This document shows positions 40,817 to 50,642 of a stretch of 64,000 nt of DNA, piece by piece. The translations under genes were made by a program, and so were the position numbers. The notes beneath the pieces were generated by a model that was given only the letters and a program-made list of their open reading frames with translations, was not told the origin of the DNA and ran no database searches. The stretch comes from JASLDZ01 sp038226305 (GTDB lineage Bacteria; Pseudomonadota; Alphaproteobacteria; Caulobacterales; Caulobacteraceae): contig JBBRQN010000007.1 of assembly GCA_038226305.1 (NCBI GenBank), forward strand, positions 74,251-138,250, written 5' to 3'. Each line of letters opens with the position of its first letter. The first letter of the stretch is position 1.

Positions 40817-42531
40817 GCCGCTTGCCCGTGTCGCCCCTTCGCTTTGCGCTGACGGCAGGCGCGGCCTGTGCCCTGGGTCTCGCGCCTGCGCTGGCCTCTG
40901 CACAGAGCGCCTTCCCCCGGTCGCCACTGCGCGCCTCGCCCACGGCCCGACCCGCGTCGTCGCGGGCGCTGGCGGGTGCGCCTGCCTACGCCCCGGCCCC
41001 CTACGTTCCGACGCAGGCGAGCTACGCCGATCCCTACGAGTCGAACGGGCCGCAGACCGTGCGCGTCGGCACCGGCTCTGGCGCCGTGCAGTCGCTGTCC
41101 CTGCCCCGCGGCAAGTCCGCCGTGGTGGAGCTGCCGGTCGATGCCCGCGACGTGATGGTCTCCGACCCCAAGGTGGCCGACGTGGTGCTGTCCACGCCCC
41201 GGCGCATCTACGTGATGGGCGCGGCTTCGGGTCAGACCGACGCCATGTTCGTGGACGGCATGGGCCGCCAGATCCTGCGCCTCAACATCCGCGTCGATCA
41301 GGATGCCTCGGCCGTGGCCGACACCATGTCGCGCCTCCTGCCCGGCTCCGCCATTCGGGTGGAAGCCGCCAACGACACCCTGATCCTGTCGGGCGAAGCG
41401 GCCAGCGCCGCCGAGGCCGATCGCGCCATCCGGCTGGCCACCTCCTTCGTCGCCGACAAGACCAAGATCATCAATCTGATCGCCGTCTCCGGCGGCGAGC
41501 AGGTGATGCTCCGTGTAAAGATCGTCGAGGTGAACCGCACGATCGTGAAGCAGCTCGGCTTCAACATCGGCGAGGTGATCGGCAAGCTCGGCGGGCCGCA
41601 GTACTCCCTGGCGAACGCCGCGACGTTCGGTGTGGCGGGGGCGTTCCTCGGCTCATTCAAGGGCGGCTACAAATACGACTCCACCGTTCAGCCGACCTCC
41701 CAGTCGGTCTACACGGACTCCAGCGGCACGCAGCAGATCAGCCCGGCTGTGGACATTGATCGCAGCTGGAAGCTGGCGACGCCCAAGTCGGGCGTGGCGG
41801 GTTCCAACGGCGTCAACTCGGCCCAGTCGATGGTGCAGGCGTTCGAGCGGGTGGGCCTCGTGCGCACCCTGGCTGAGCCCAACCTCACCGCCATCTCGGG
41901 CGAGAGCGCGCGGTTCCTGGCCGGGGGCGAGTTCCCCGTGCCGGTCAGCCAGGACAACCAGGGCCGGGTGACGGTTGAGTTCAAGCCCTACGGCGTGGGC
42001 CTGGGCTTCACCCCCGTGGTGCTCGGCCCGGGCCGCATCTCGCTGAAGATCTCCACCGAGGTTTCCGAGCTGACCAACGTCGGGGGCTTCACCCTGTCGA
42101 GCTCGTCCACGAGCGCCAGCGGGCAGACGACCTCGGCCCCCTCCCTGTCGATCCCGGGCCTGAACGTGCGCCGGGCCGAAACCGTGGTCGAGCTGCCCTC
42201 GGGCGGCGCGATGATGATCGCCGGCCTGATGTCGAGCCAGACCAAGCAGACGCTGGATAGCCTGCCCGGCCTGATGCAGCTGCCCGTGCTGGGCTCCCTG
42301 TTCCGCTCCAGAGACTTCCAGAACAACGAGAGCGAGCTGGTGGTGATCGTCACCCCCTACCTCGTGAAGCCCGGCCGACCCGACCAGATGCAGACCCCGG
42401 CCGATGGCCTGGTGATCGCCTCTGACCTCGAAACCAATCTCCTGGGCCGCCTCAACACGGGCTTCGGCAAGAAGCCGGAGGCCGTGGCCGGCAAGACATA
42501 TCAAGGACCGTATGGCTATGTGGTCGATTAA
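40813..42531 (+). CDS. cpaC: Outer-membrane secretin CpaC (RcpA)
   Basis: A 572-residue secretin. Signal peptide about 1-33; then an Ala/Pro/Ser-rich linker, the pilus N-domain (SAVVELPVDARDVMVSDPK), a BON-like domain (ANDTLILSGEAASAAEADRAI) and the secretin core (GLVRTLAEPNLTAISGESARFLAGGE, VELPSGGAMMIAGLM, ELVVIVTPYLVKP). It forms the pore through which the Flp pilus leaves the cell. It overlaps both cpaB and cpaD, so the operon is tightly coupled. Confidence 0.95.
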   Translation: MSRLPVSPLRFALTAGAACALGLAPALASAQSAFPRSPLRASPTARPASSRALAGAPAYAPAPYVPTQASYADPYESNGPQTVRVGTGSGAVQSLSLPRGKSAVVELPVDARDVMVSDPKVADVVLSTPRRIYVMGAASGQTDAMFVDGMGRQILRLNIRVDQDASAVADTMSRLLPGSAIRVEAANDTLILSGEAASAAEADRAIRLATSFVADKTKIINLIAVSGGEQVMLRVKIVEVNRTIVKQLGFNIGEVIGKLGGPQYSLANAATFGVAGAFLGSFKGGYKYDSTVQPTSQSVYTDSSGTQQISPAVDIDRSWKLATPKSGVAGSNGVNSAQSMVQAFERVGLVRTLAEPNLTAISGESARFLAGGEFPVPVSQDNQGRVTVEFKPYGVGLGFTPVVLGPGRISLKISTEVSELTNVGGFTLSSSSTSASGQTTSAPSLSIPGLNVRRAETVVELPSGGAMMIAGLMSSQTKQTLDSLPGLMQLPVLGSLFRSRDFQNNESELVVIVTPYLVKPGRPDQMQTPADGLVIASDLETNLLGRLNTGFGKKPEAVAGKTYQGPYGYVVD

Positions 42532-43210
42532 AGCCGCCGCACCCCTGTTGGTGCTCGCGGGTGTCTGTGTCTCCCTGGGCGCCTGCGCGACCGGCGGCAA
42601 GCCCGAGATCGCCAACCCCCTGACGCCCCTGGATCAGTACGCGGTCAAGGTGGTCGAGACGCCTGAACGCCTTGCGCTGTCGGTCCACACCGGCGGGCTT
42701 TCGGCCAGGCAGGAGGCCGCCCTGACAGACTTCGCCCAGCGCTGGCATGAAAGCGGGGCGGAGGCGATCACCATCGAAACCCCGCAGAACTCGGCTCAGG
42801 AAGGCGACCCCCGGGCCGCTGCCCTGGCGGTGGCCTCGGCCCTGTCGCGCTCGGGCGTGCCCGATGCCCGGGTGCGCATCGTCGACGTGGATGCGGGCGG
42901 GGCGGCCCACGCTCCCATCGTGGCGCGCTTCGCCAGCCTGCAGGCCGTGGGGCCGGACTGCTCCGGCCACTGGTCGAACCTGACATCCACGAAGGACAAC
43001 GGCGTCACCAGCCACTTCGGCTGCGCGATCACGGCGAACTTCGCCGCCAACCTCGCCGACCCCCGCGACCTCGCCCGCCCCGCCGCCTCGCAGCCGGCCG
43101 ACGGTATCCGGCGCGGGGTGGTTCTGGACAAGTATCGCCAGGGCCAGATCACCTCCTCGCCCAAGGACGAACAGGCCAACGGGGCCGTCTCCAGTGCGGT
43201 GCGCAACTGA
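42512..43210 (+). CDS. cpaD: Pilus assembly lipoprotein CpaD
   Basis: A 232-residue lipoprotein with lipobox LGAC near residue 25. The core contains RLALSVHTGGLSARQEAALTDF and CSGHWSNLTSTKDN plus HFGCAITANFAANLADPRDL, which is the CpaD family's diagnostic end with two conserved cysteines. It probably helps the secretin assemble. Two closely placed ATGs (42512 and 42518) are possible; the second has the better spacing from AAGGA. Its stop overlaps the cpaE start. Confidence 0.92.
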   Translation: MAMWSIKAAAPLLVLAGVCVSLGACATGGKPEIANPLTPLDQYAVKVVETPERLALSVHTGGLSARQEAALTDFAQRWHESGAEAITIETPQNSAQEGDPRAAALAVASALSRSGVPDARVRIVDVDAGGAAHAPIVARFASLQAVGPDCSGHWSNLTSTKDNGVTSHFGCAITANFAANLADPRDLARPAASQPADGIRRGVVLDKYRQGQITSSPKDEQANGAVSSAVRN

Positions 43211-44742
43211 TGGCCTTCGCTTCGCAGCCCGCATTCGGCGAGCCTGATCCCTTCTCGGACGGCGGCTTCGATGCCGACGACGACTTCGGCTTCGGCGCGC
43301 CCGCCCCACGCCACGCCTCCCTCGAGGCCGATCCGTTCGCCGACGACGACTTCGCCGCCGAACCGTTCCGCGCCACGCTCGATGCGGACGACCTGTCCGG
43401 CTTCGACGACCCCCATCCCGGCGCGACCACCTTGCAGGTGCACCCGCCCGTCAATCCCTTTGCCGCGCCCGAGCCGACCACGGCGCCGGCGAGCTACGGC
43501 GGCGCGGTCGGGGCGATGATGGCCCATGCCGAGTCCGCGATGGGTGACGCCATGGCGCCGCGCATCGACATCCACATCTTCTGCCGCCGCCCCGATACGG
43601 CCCAGGTGGCGCAGTCTGCCGCCGAGGACCGTCGGCTGGCCCGCGCCACCACCGAAATCCGCCCCGGCGGCCTGGCCGAGGCGCTCGAGCACTACCGCAA
43701 CGTCTCCACCCCGCCGCTGGTGATCGTGGAGAGCCTGGAGCCCGCCGCCGAGCTGATCGCCGGCCTCGATCGCCTGGCCGAGGTCTGCGACACCGGCACC
43801 AAGGTCGTGGTGATCGGCAACGCCAACGACATCGGCCTGTACCGCGAGCTGATGCGCCGGGGCGTGAGCGAATATCTCGTGCCGCCGCTGAACACCCTGC
43901 AGCTGGTGCGCACCGTCACCGGCCTCTACGCAGACCCCTCGACGGCCTTCGTGGGCCGCACCCTGGCGTTCGTGGGGGCCAAGGGGGGCGTCGGGGCGTC
44001 GACCCTGGCGCACAACGTGGCCTTCGCCATGGCCGAGCACTGCGGTGCGGGCACCTGCATCGTCGACTACGACCTGGCCTTCGGCACCGCCGGGCTCGAC
44101 TTCAACCAGGACCCCATCCAGGGCATCGCCGACGCCCTGCAGAAGCCGGACCGCCTCGACGCCGTGCTGATCGACCGCATGACGGCGCGCTGCACCGACA
44201 AGCTCACCCTGTTCGCCGCCCCCGCCAACCTGGACGACGACTACGACATCTCGGCCGAGGCCTATGAGGAAGTGGGGCAGAAGATCCGCTCCACCGCCCC
44301 CTTCGTGGTGCTCGACCTGCCGCACCTGTGGACCGGCTGGATGCGCAAGACCCTGCTCGCCGCCGACGAGGTGGTGATCGTGGCCGCCCCCGACCTCGCC
44401 TCGTTGCGCAACGTCAAGAACATGGTGGACCTGCTCAAGAAGGCCCGCCCCAACGACGCCCCGCCGCGCCTCATCATCAATCAGGTGGGCCTGCCAGGCC
44501 GCCCCGAGATCCCCATCAAGGAGTTCGCGAAGGCCCTCGGAATCGAACCGGCGCTGGTGCTGCCCTTCGATGCCAAGCTGTTCGGCCAGGCCGCCAACAA
44601 CGGGCAGATGGTCTACGAGGTCGGCCCCAAGGCGAAGGCTTCGCAGGGGCTGATGCAGTTCAGCCAGACCCTGTGCCGCCGGGATGCCGGCCCTGCACCG
44701 AAGTCGAAGACCTCGCTCATCGACCGCCTCATGCCGCGCTGA
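43210..44742 (+). CDS. cpaE: Pilus assembly ATPase/localisation protein CpaE (TadZ)
   Basis: A 510-residue MinD/ParA-like protein that places the pilus machine at the cell pole in Caulobacter. Residues about 1-90 are an acidic, Phe/Asp-rich low-complexity region with repeated DPF blocks. Residues about 115-235 are a receiver-like domain (IDIHIFCRRPD, VVVIGNANDIGLYRELMRRGVSEYL in parts). The ATPase follows with the deviant Walker A KGGVGAST and FVVLDLPHLW. It is followed 9 bases later by cpaF. Confidence 0.94.
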   Translation: MAFASQPAFGEPDPFSDGGFDADDDFGFGAPAPRHASLEADPFADDDFAAEPFRATLDADDLSGFDDPHPGATTLQVHPPVNPFAAPEPTTAPASYGGAVGAMMAHAESAMGDAMAPRIDIHIFCRRPDTAQVAQSAAEDRRLARATTEIRPGGLAEALEHYRNVSTPPLVIVESLEPAAELIAGLDRLAEVCDTGTKVVVIGNANDIGLYRELMRRGVSEYLVPPLNTLQLVRTVTGLYADPSTAFVGRTLAFVGAKGGVGASTLAHNVAFAMAEHCGAGTCIVDYDLAFGTAGLDFNQDPIQGIADALQKPDRLDAVLIDRMTARCTDKLTLFAAPANLDDDYDISAEAYEEVGQKIRSTAPFVVLDLPHLWTGWMRKTLLAADEVVIVAAPDLASLRNVKNMVDLLKKARPNDAPPRLIINQVGLPGRPEIPIKEFAKALGIEPALVLPFDAKLFGQAANNGQMVYEVGPKAKASQGLMQFSQTLCRRDAGPAPKSKTSLIDRLMPR

Positions 44743-44751
44743 GACTGATCC

Positions 44752-46296
44752 GTGTTCGGAAAGCGTAGCAACACCCTCGAAGCGCCGCCCCCCGCGGCCC
44801 CCCCGCCCGCGAGCGCCGGCGGGACCGAGATCGCCACGCGCCCGCAGCGGCTCGACATCCAGCCCAAGCACGCCCCCGGCGCCCCCGAAGCCAGCCGCGC
44901 CCCCACCAAGGCGAAGGCCAAGGAGGCGGGCCCGCGCTCCACCCCCGGGTTCGAACAGCTCGTCGCCAATGGCGCCGCCGCCGCCAAGCTGGCTTCGGGC
45001 GTTACGCAGATCGTCCGTGAACAGAGCGACTACTATCACGCCACCAAATCGACGATCTACACGGCGCTTCTGAACACCATCGACCTCGGACAGCTGGCCC
45101 AGCTCGACCAGAAGACCGCCTCCGAAGAGATCCGCGACATCGTCGCCGAGCTCGTGGCGATCAAGAACGTGTCCATGTCCGGCTCCGAGCAGGAGCACCT
45201 GGTCCAGGACATCATCAACGACGTCCTGGGCTACGGCCCGCTCGAACCCCTGCTCGCCCGCGACGACATCGCCGACATCATGGTCAACGGCGCCAGCCGG
45301 GTGTTCATCGAGGTTGGCGGCAAGGTGCAGCTCACCAACGTGCGCTTCCGCGACAACCAGCAGCTGATGAACATCTGCCAGCGGATCGTCAGCCAGGTCG
45401 GCCGCCGGGTCGACGAAAGCTCCCCCATCTGCGACGCCCGCCTGCCCGACGGCTCCCGCGTCAACGTCATCGCCCCGCCGCTCGCCATCGATGGGCCGAC
45501 GCTGACGATCCGGAAGTTCAAGAAAGACAAGCTCACCATGAGCAATCTGGTGGACTGGGCGTCCATCAGCCCCGAGGGCGCGCGCGTGCTCGGTGTCATC
45601 GGTGCCTCGCGCTGCAACGTGCTCATCTCCGGCGGCACGGGCTCGGGCAAGACCACGCTTCTGAACTGCATGACCGCCTTCATCGACCCCACCGAACGGG
45701 TCGTGACCTGCGAGGACGCCGCCGAGCTGCAGCTGCAGCAGCCGCATGTGGTGCGCCTCGAAACGCGCCCGCCCAACCTCGAGGGGCAGGGCATGATCAC
45801 CATGCGCGACCTCGTGAAGAACTGCCTGCGCATGCGGCCCGAGCGGATCATCGTCGGCGAAGTGCGCGGGCCGGAGGCGTTCGACCTCCTGCAGGCCATG
45901 AACACCGGCCACGACGGCTCCATGGGCACGCTGCACGCCAACAGCCCCCGCGAGGCGACCAGCCGTATCGAGAGCATGATCACCATGGGCGGCTATGGCC
46001 TGCCCTCGAAGACCATCCGCGAGATGATCGTCGGCTCCATCGACGTGATCGTGCAGGCCGCCCGCCTGCGCGACGGCTCCCGCCGCATCACCCACATCAC
46101 CGAGGTGGTGGGGCTGGAGGGTGACGTGATCATCACCCAGGATCTCTTCGTCTACGACATCACCGGCGAGGCGGCGAACGGGGACGTGGTGGGCCGCCAC
46201 CGTTCCACCGGCATCGCCCGCCCCCGCTTCTGGGACCGCGCCCGCTACTACGGCCTGGAGCGCGAACTCGCCGAAGCCCTGGACGCGGCGGAGTAG
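44752..46296 (+). CDS. cpaF: Pilus assembly ATPase CpaF (TadA)
   Basis: A 514-residue secretion ATPase of the GspE/VirB11 superfamily. After a Pro/Ala-rich N-terminus come LGYGPLEPLLARDDIADIMVNG, Walker A GGTGSGKTTL, the Asp box CEDAAELQLQQPHV, Walker B RIIVGEVRGPEAFDLLQAM and the His box GSMGTLHANSP. It powers pilus extension (and in Caulobacter retraction). The start is GTG. It is followed by tadB after 9 bases. Confidence 0.97.
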   Translation: MFGKRSNTLEAPPPAAPPPASAGGTEIATRPQRLDIQPKHAPGAPEASRAPTKAKAKEAGPRSTPGFEQLVANGAAAAKLASGVTQIVREQSDYYHATKSTIYTALLNTIDLGQLAQLDQKTASEEIRDIVAELVAIKNVSMSGSEQEHLVQDIINDVLGYGPLEPLLARDDIADIMVNGASRVFIEVGGKVQLTNVRFRDNQQLMNICQRIVSQVGRRVDESSPICDARLPDGSRVNVIAPPLAIDGPTLTIRKFKKDKLTMSNLVDWASISPEGARVLGVIGASRCNVLISGGTGSGKTTLLNCMTAFIDPTERVVTCEDAAELQLQQPHVVRLETRPPNLEGQGMITMRDLVKNCLRMRPERIIVGEVRGPEAFDLLQAMNTGHDGSMGTLHANSPREATSRIESMITMGGYGLPSKTIREMIVGSIDVIVQAARLRDGSRRITHITEVVGLEGDVIITQDLFVYDITGEAANGDVVGRHRSTGIARPRFWDRARYYGLERELAEALDAAE

Positions 46297-46305
46297 GGGG
46301 CGGGC

Positions 46306-47289
46306 ATGGACGCGAACCTCGTCTTCCTCATGGTCGGCGCCCTGGGCTTCATCGGCATCGCCGGTATCGGCGTGCTCGTGGCGGGGGGCGACGACTCCTC
46401 GGCCAAGGCCACCAAGCGCATCCAGACGATGGGGTCGGCTTCGCGAACCCAGCGCGTGTCGCGCAACCCGGTCGAGACGGCGGGGGTGCGGCGCAAGCAG
46501 ATTCTCTCCGGCCTCAAGGAGCTGGAGCGGCAGGAGCGTAAGGAGAAGCTGACCATCGAGTCACGCCTGCGCCAGGCCGGGCTGACCACCAGCGTGAAGA
46601 CGTTCTGGATCATGTCGGGCGCGGTGGGCGTCGGGGTCGCCTTCCTCGGTGTGATCCTCAGCCACAACCTTCTGATCGGCCTCGGCCTTCTGGTGGGCGC
46701 GGGCCTGGGCCTGCCGCGCTGGTTCCTCGGCATGAAGTCTAAGCGGCGGCTGAAGGGCTTCACTGAGGAGTTCCCCAACGCCATCGACATCATCGTGCGC
46801 GGCGTCAAATCGGGCCTGCCTCTCAACGACTGCCTCAAGGTGATCGCGCAGGAGAGCCCCGAGCCCGCCTGCACTGAGTTCCGAAAGCTGGTGGAGAACC
46901 TGGCCGGCGGCCTAACCGTCGATCAGGCCATGAACAAGATGTACACGCGCATGCCCACGGCCGAGGTGCGCTTTTTCGCCATCGTCATCGCCATCCAATC
47001 CAAGTCGGGCGGCAATCTGGCCGAGGCGCTGAACAACCTCTCGGTGGTGCTGCGTTCGCGCAAGCTGATGGTCGAGAAGATCAAGGCCATGTCGGGCGAG
47101 GCCGTGGCTTCCGCCGGCATCATCGGCTGCCTGCCACCGGCCATCCTGGTCATGGTGACGGTGACCACCCCTGGCTACATGACGCCGCTCTACACGACTT
47201 CGACGGGTCACCTCGCGCTGGGCATCGGTGCCTGCCTGATGGCGATCGGCGTCTTCGTGATGAAGCGCATGATGAACTTCAAGTTCTGA
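46306..47289 (+). CDS. tadB: Tad inner-membrane platform protein TadB
   Basis: A 327-residue GspF-like membrane protein. It has an N-terminal helix, a basic cytoplasmic stretch (KELERQERKEKLTIESRLRQA), two central helices, the T2SSF domain (FPNAIDIIVRGVKSGLPLNDC, FAIVIAIQSKSGGNLAEALN) and two C-terminal helices. With TadC it forms the base on which CpaF acts. Confidence 0.94.
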   Translation: MDANLVFLMVGALGFIGIAGIGVLVAGGDDSSAKATKRIQTMGSASRTQRVSRNPVETAGVRRKQILSGLKELERQERKEKLTIESRLRQAGLTTSVKTFWIMSGAVGVGVAFLGVILSHNLLIGLGLLVGAGLGLPRWFLGMKSKRRLKGFTEEFPNAIDIIVRGVKSGLPLNDCLKVIAQESPEPACTEFRKLVENLAGGLTVDQAMNKMYTRMPTAEVRFFAIVIAIQSKSGGNLAEALNNLSVVLRSRKLMVEKIKAMSGEAVASAGIIGCLPPAILVMVTVTTPGYMTPLYTTSTGHLALGIGACLMAIGVFVMKRMMNFKF

Positions 47290-47299
47290 TCGGGCCCCG

Positions 47300-48310
47300 A
47301 TGGACGAGCTGATCAAGGGCCTGACCGACCCGCTGAACGTGATGATGTTCGCCGTGGCCGTGATGGTCTTCGCGACCGTGGTCACCGTCGTCTCCCCCGC
47401 TTTCGAGCGGGACAAGCTCAGTGACCGGATGAAGGACGTCGCCAACCGCCGGGAGGAGCTGCGCAAGGCCAGCCGCGCCGCCATCTCGAATCGCGACACC
47501 TCGGCCGCCCTGCGCCGCACCGACGAGAGCTGGTACAAGAAGGTCGTCGAGCAGCTGAACCTGTCCAAGCTCCTCGAAGACCCCAAGGTGATCGACAAGC
47601 TGGCGCAGGCGGGCCTGCGTGGTCCGGGGCCGCTCAGCCGGTTCTACTTCTTCCGCTTCGCCACACCGTTCGCTTTCGCGGCGCTGGCAGCGTTCTATGC
47701 CTTCGGCGTCAACCATACGATGCTGCCCATCCAGCGGATGTGCGTTCTGGTGGTGGCCTTCGTCGCCGGCTTCTACGGGCCCAACATCTGGGTCTCGAAC
47801 ATGGTCTCCAAGCGGCGCGAGTCGATCGTGCACGCCTTCCCCGACGCGCTGGACCTCCTGCTCATCTGCGTGGAGAGCGGCATGTCCATCGAAGCGGCGG
47901 TGCAGAAGGTGGGGGGCGAGATCGGCGGCCGTTCCATCGAACTGGCCGAGGAGATGGCGCTCCTAACCGCGGAGCTCAGCTACCTGCCCGAGCGGCGGAT
48001 GGCCTACGAGGGCCTCGCCAAGCGCACCAACCATCCCGGCATCAAGGCCGTGGCCGTGGCGATGACCCAGGCCGAGCGCTACGGAACGCCGCTTGGCGGT
48101 GCCCTGCGCGTCATGGCCAAGGAGAACCGCGACATGCGCATCGCGGCGGCCGAGAAGAAGGCCTCCCAGCTCCCGGCCAAGCTAACAGTGCCCATGATCA
48201 TCTTTTTCCTGCCGGTGATCTTCATCGTGATCCTGACCCCCGGCCTGATGAAGGCCTTCGACAAGGGGGCCAAGAGCGCCCAGCAGCAGCGGATCGAACG
48301 CCACCGCTGA
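47300..48310 (+). CDS. tadC: Tad inner-membrane platform protein TadC
   Basis: A 336-residue GspF-like membrane protein and partner of TadB. The T2SSF domain shows FPDALDLLLICVESGMSIEAA and VAVAMTQAERYGTPLGGALRV; helices flank it, including LTVPMIIFFLPVIFIVILTPG near the end. It is the last + strand gene of the pilus operon; the TPR gene lies convergent 23 bases further on. Confidence 0.95.
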   Translation: MDELIKGLTDPLNVMMFAVAVMVFATVVTVVSPAFERDKLSDRMKDVANRREELRKASRAAISNRDTSAALRRTDESWYKKVVEQLNLSKLLEDPKVIDKLAQAGLRGPGPLSRFYFFRFATPFAFAALAAFYAFGVNHTMLPIQRMCVLVVAFVAGFYGPNIWVSNMVSKRRESIVHAFPDALDLLLICVESGMSIEAAVQKVGGEIGGRSIELAEEMALLTAELSYLPERRMAYEGLAKRTNHPGIKAVAVAMTQAERYGTPLGGALRVMAKENRDMRIAAAEKKASQLPAKLTVPMIIFFLPVIFIVILTPGLMKAFDKGAKSAQQQRIERHR

Positions 48311-48333
48311 GCGGCGATGCGCGGCGCTTGCGC

Positions 48334-49134
48334 TTAGCGCGCGTCCGCCGCGGCCTTCAGGTAGGCGAGGTTCGCGTCGGCCATGTCGGGCGGCAGGTCG
48401 CGGCGGATCAGGGTTTCGGCTTCACCCATCTTGCCCTGCAGGCCGAGCACCAGCGCCAGGTTCTGGCGCTCCCGCGCCGTGGCGCCCGGCAGGGTCGAGG
48501 CGTGGCGCAGCATCCGCTCCGCCTCCGCCGCCTGCCCCTGCGCCGCCATCGCCATGGCCTTGTTCGAGAGGATCTGCGGGTTTTCCGGCGAGAGTTGCAG
48601 GGCGCGGGCGAAGGCGGTGCGGCTTTCCGCATCGCGCTTGGTCTCCGCGTAGGCCACCGCCAGCAGGGACGGAGCGCGCCAGTCGCCGGGGGCCAGCCCC
48701 TGCGCCCGCTCCAGGGGCTCGACGCCATAGAACGGCTGGCCCTGGGCGATGCGGTCGCGACCGGCTTCGAGCAGGGCCTCGACGTCGTTCGGCTTGATCA
48801 CCAGCACCTGCTGCACCGCCTGCGCCGCCTCGTCGTAGCGACCGATACCGCGAAGCGATGCAGCCAGCTTCACGCCGGCCACGGTGTCGGTGGGATCGAC
48901 GCGGGTCTCCTGCGCCCAGAAGGCGGCACGGGCCAGGGGCTCCAGCCGGTCGGCGGCGGCACGGGTGGTGGCGTCGGCGCGGCGCGGGGGTTCGGGTGGC
49001 TTCTCTGCGGCCGCTGTCGGCGGCTTGGCGGGAGCGGGTGCGGCGGCGGCGACCGGCAGAGCCATGAGCGACCCGGCCAGAAGCGTCACGGTCAGGGCGA
49101 TCCGCCTTGCGGGCGCGACGGCGTTCGGACACAT
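48334..49134 (-). CDS. TPR protein (TadD-like)
   Basis: A 266-residue exported protein with a signal ending near VAAAA and a Pro/Ala-rich linker, then tetratricopeptide repeats: AASLRGIGRYDEAAQAVQQVL, RDAESRTAFARALQLSPENP and AMAMAAQGQAAEAERMLRHAS are visible. TadD-type TPR lipoproteins/periplasmic proteins assist Tad pilus secretin assembly; here it lies next to tadC but on the other strand. No lipobox is clear. The ATG at 49134 has GGAGAG upstream. Confidence 0.82.
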   Translation of the reverse strand: MCPNAVAPARRIALTVTLLAGSLMALPVAAAAPAPAKPPTAAAEKPPEPPRRADATTRAAADRLEPLARAAFWAQETRVDPTDTVAGVKLAASLRGIGRYDEAAQAVQQVLVIKPNDVEALLEAGRDRIAQGQPFYGVEPLERAQGLAPGDWRAPSLLAVAYAETKRDAESRTAFARALQLSPENPQILSNKAMAMAAQGQAAEAERMLRHASTLPGATARERQNLALVLGLQGKMGEAETLIRRDLPPDMADANLAYLKAAADAR

Positions 49135-49211
49135 GGGGAGCTCTCCGCGAGAGGCGCGCTGGACGGGTTGGGCCCGCACTCTCGCCCAGCGCCGTCAACG
49201 AGCCGTTAAGC

Positions 49212-50618
49212 ATGACGGCCCCCCGTCTGGAGGCCGCCTTGGCCGAACCTGCTCCGCCGATCCTGATCCCGCTCGAGGCCGCGCCGCACGCCATTCCCGT
49301 GCGGCTGGTCATGGCGGGCGCGCCCGACCTGACCGCCAGCGCCGCCCTGAACGACTTCGCAGGGCAAGCGGGGCGTATGCTGGTGGTCGGGGCGGGCGAG
49401 GGCGGCCCTCGGGTGCTCTATGGCCTGGGCGACGGGCCGGTGCGGGCCATGAGCCTGCGGGCGCTGGCCTCCAAACTGCCTCCCGGCGACTATCGGCTGG
49501 AGCGGCACCCGGAGCTGGACGAGGCCGCCGCCGCCCTGGCCTTCGCTTTGGGCGGCTATGCGTTCGAGCGCTTCAAGTCCACCGAGCCCCGGCCCCGCGC
49601 CCGGCTGGCCGTCACTGCGCAGACCCTGGCCGCCGCCGCCCCCGCCGCCAGCGCCTGCGCCCTCGCTCGCGACCTCGTGAACACCCCCGCCAATGCGATG
49701 GGGCCCGCCGAGATCGAAGCCGCGGCCCACGCCCTGGCGCAGGCTCACGGCGCGACCGTGGAGGTCACCTCAGGCGAGGCGGTGAGGACGGGCTATCCCG
49801 CCGTCCACGCCGTGGGCCGGGCGGCCACCCCGCAGCGGGGCCCACGCTTCATCGAGATCACCTGGGCCGGGCCGGGCGCCACCGAGGCCTCGCCCCGGCT
49901 GGTGATCGTGGGTAAGGGCGTGGCGTTCGACACCGGCGGGCTCGACCTCAAGCCCTCCGCGGGCATGCGCTGGATGAAGAAGGACATGGGCGGCGCCGCC
50001 CACGCCCTAGGGCTCGCGGCGCTGGTGATGCATGCGGGGCTGAAGGTGCGGCTGTCGACGCTGATCCCGGCGGTGGAGAACTCGGTCTCGGCCGATGCCA
50101 TGCGCCCCGGCGATGTGCTCGACACCCGCGCCGGCAAGACGGTGGAGGTGGGCAACACCGATGCCGAGGGCCGCCTGATCCTGGCCGATGCCCTGACCCG
50201 CGCCGGTGAGCTCGCCCCCGACCTCACGCTCGACTTCGCCACCCTGACCGGAGCCGCCCGGGTGGCGCTGGGGCCGGAACTGCCGCCCTTCTACACCGAC
50301 GACGACGCCTTGGCCGACGCCCTCTCACGGGCGGGTGAGGCGGTTGAGGACCCCCTGTGGCGGATGCCCCTCTGGACCCCCTACGACGAGGCGCTGAACA
50401 GCGACGTGGCGGACCTCAAGAACGACGCTGACGGCTGGGCGCAGGCCGGATCGGTGACCGCGGCGCTGTTCCTCAAGCGCTTCGCCCCCATGCAGGGGTC
50501 GTGGGCGCACTTCGACATCTTCAGCTGGAGTTCGCGCGGGCGGCCGGGTTGGCCCGCCGGTGCCGAGGCGCAGGCGATCCGCGCCGTCTTCGAGGTCCTG
50601 AAAACCCGCTACGCCTGA
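49212..50618 (+). CDS. M17 leucyl aminopeptidase family protein
   Basis: A 468-residue cytosolic metallopeptidase. VIVGKGVAFDTGGLDLKPSAGM, MKKDMGGAAHALG and NTDAEGRLILADAL are the M17 signatures with the metal ligands and the catalytic Lys and Arg; LTLDFATLTGAARVALG follows. It removes N-terminal residues from peptides. The ATG at 49212 lies just before the conserved N-terminal domain; a longer in-frame start would run into the TPR gene's promoter. Confidence 0.93.
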   Translation: MTAPRLEAALAEPAPPILIPLEAAPHAIPVRLVMAGAPDLTASAALNDFAGQAGRMLVVGAGEGGPRVLYGLGDGPVRAMSLRALASKLPPGDYRLERHPELDEAAAALAFALGGYAFERFKSTEPRPRARLAVTAQTLAAAAPAASACALARDLVNTPANAMGPAEIEAAAHALAQAHGATVEVTSGEAVRTGYPAVHAVGRAATPQRGPRFIEITWAGPGATEASPRLVIVGKGVAFDTGGLDLKPSAGMRWMKKDMGGAAHALGLAALVMHAGLKVRLSTLIPAVENSVSADAMRPGDVLDTRAGKTVEVGNTDAEGRLILADALTRAGELAPDLTLDFATLTGAARVALGPELPPFYTDDDALADALSRAGEAVEDPLWRMPLWTPYDEALNSDVADLKNDADGWAQAGSVTAALFLKRFAPMQGSWAHFDIFSWSSRGRPGWPAGAEAQAIRAVFEVLKTRYA

Positions 50619-50642
50619 GACCGAGCGCAGCGGGTCGTAAGG

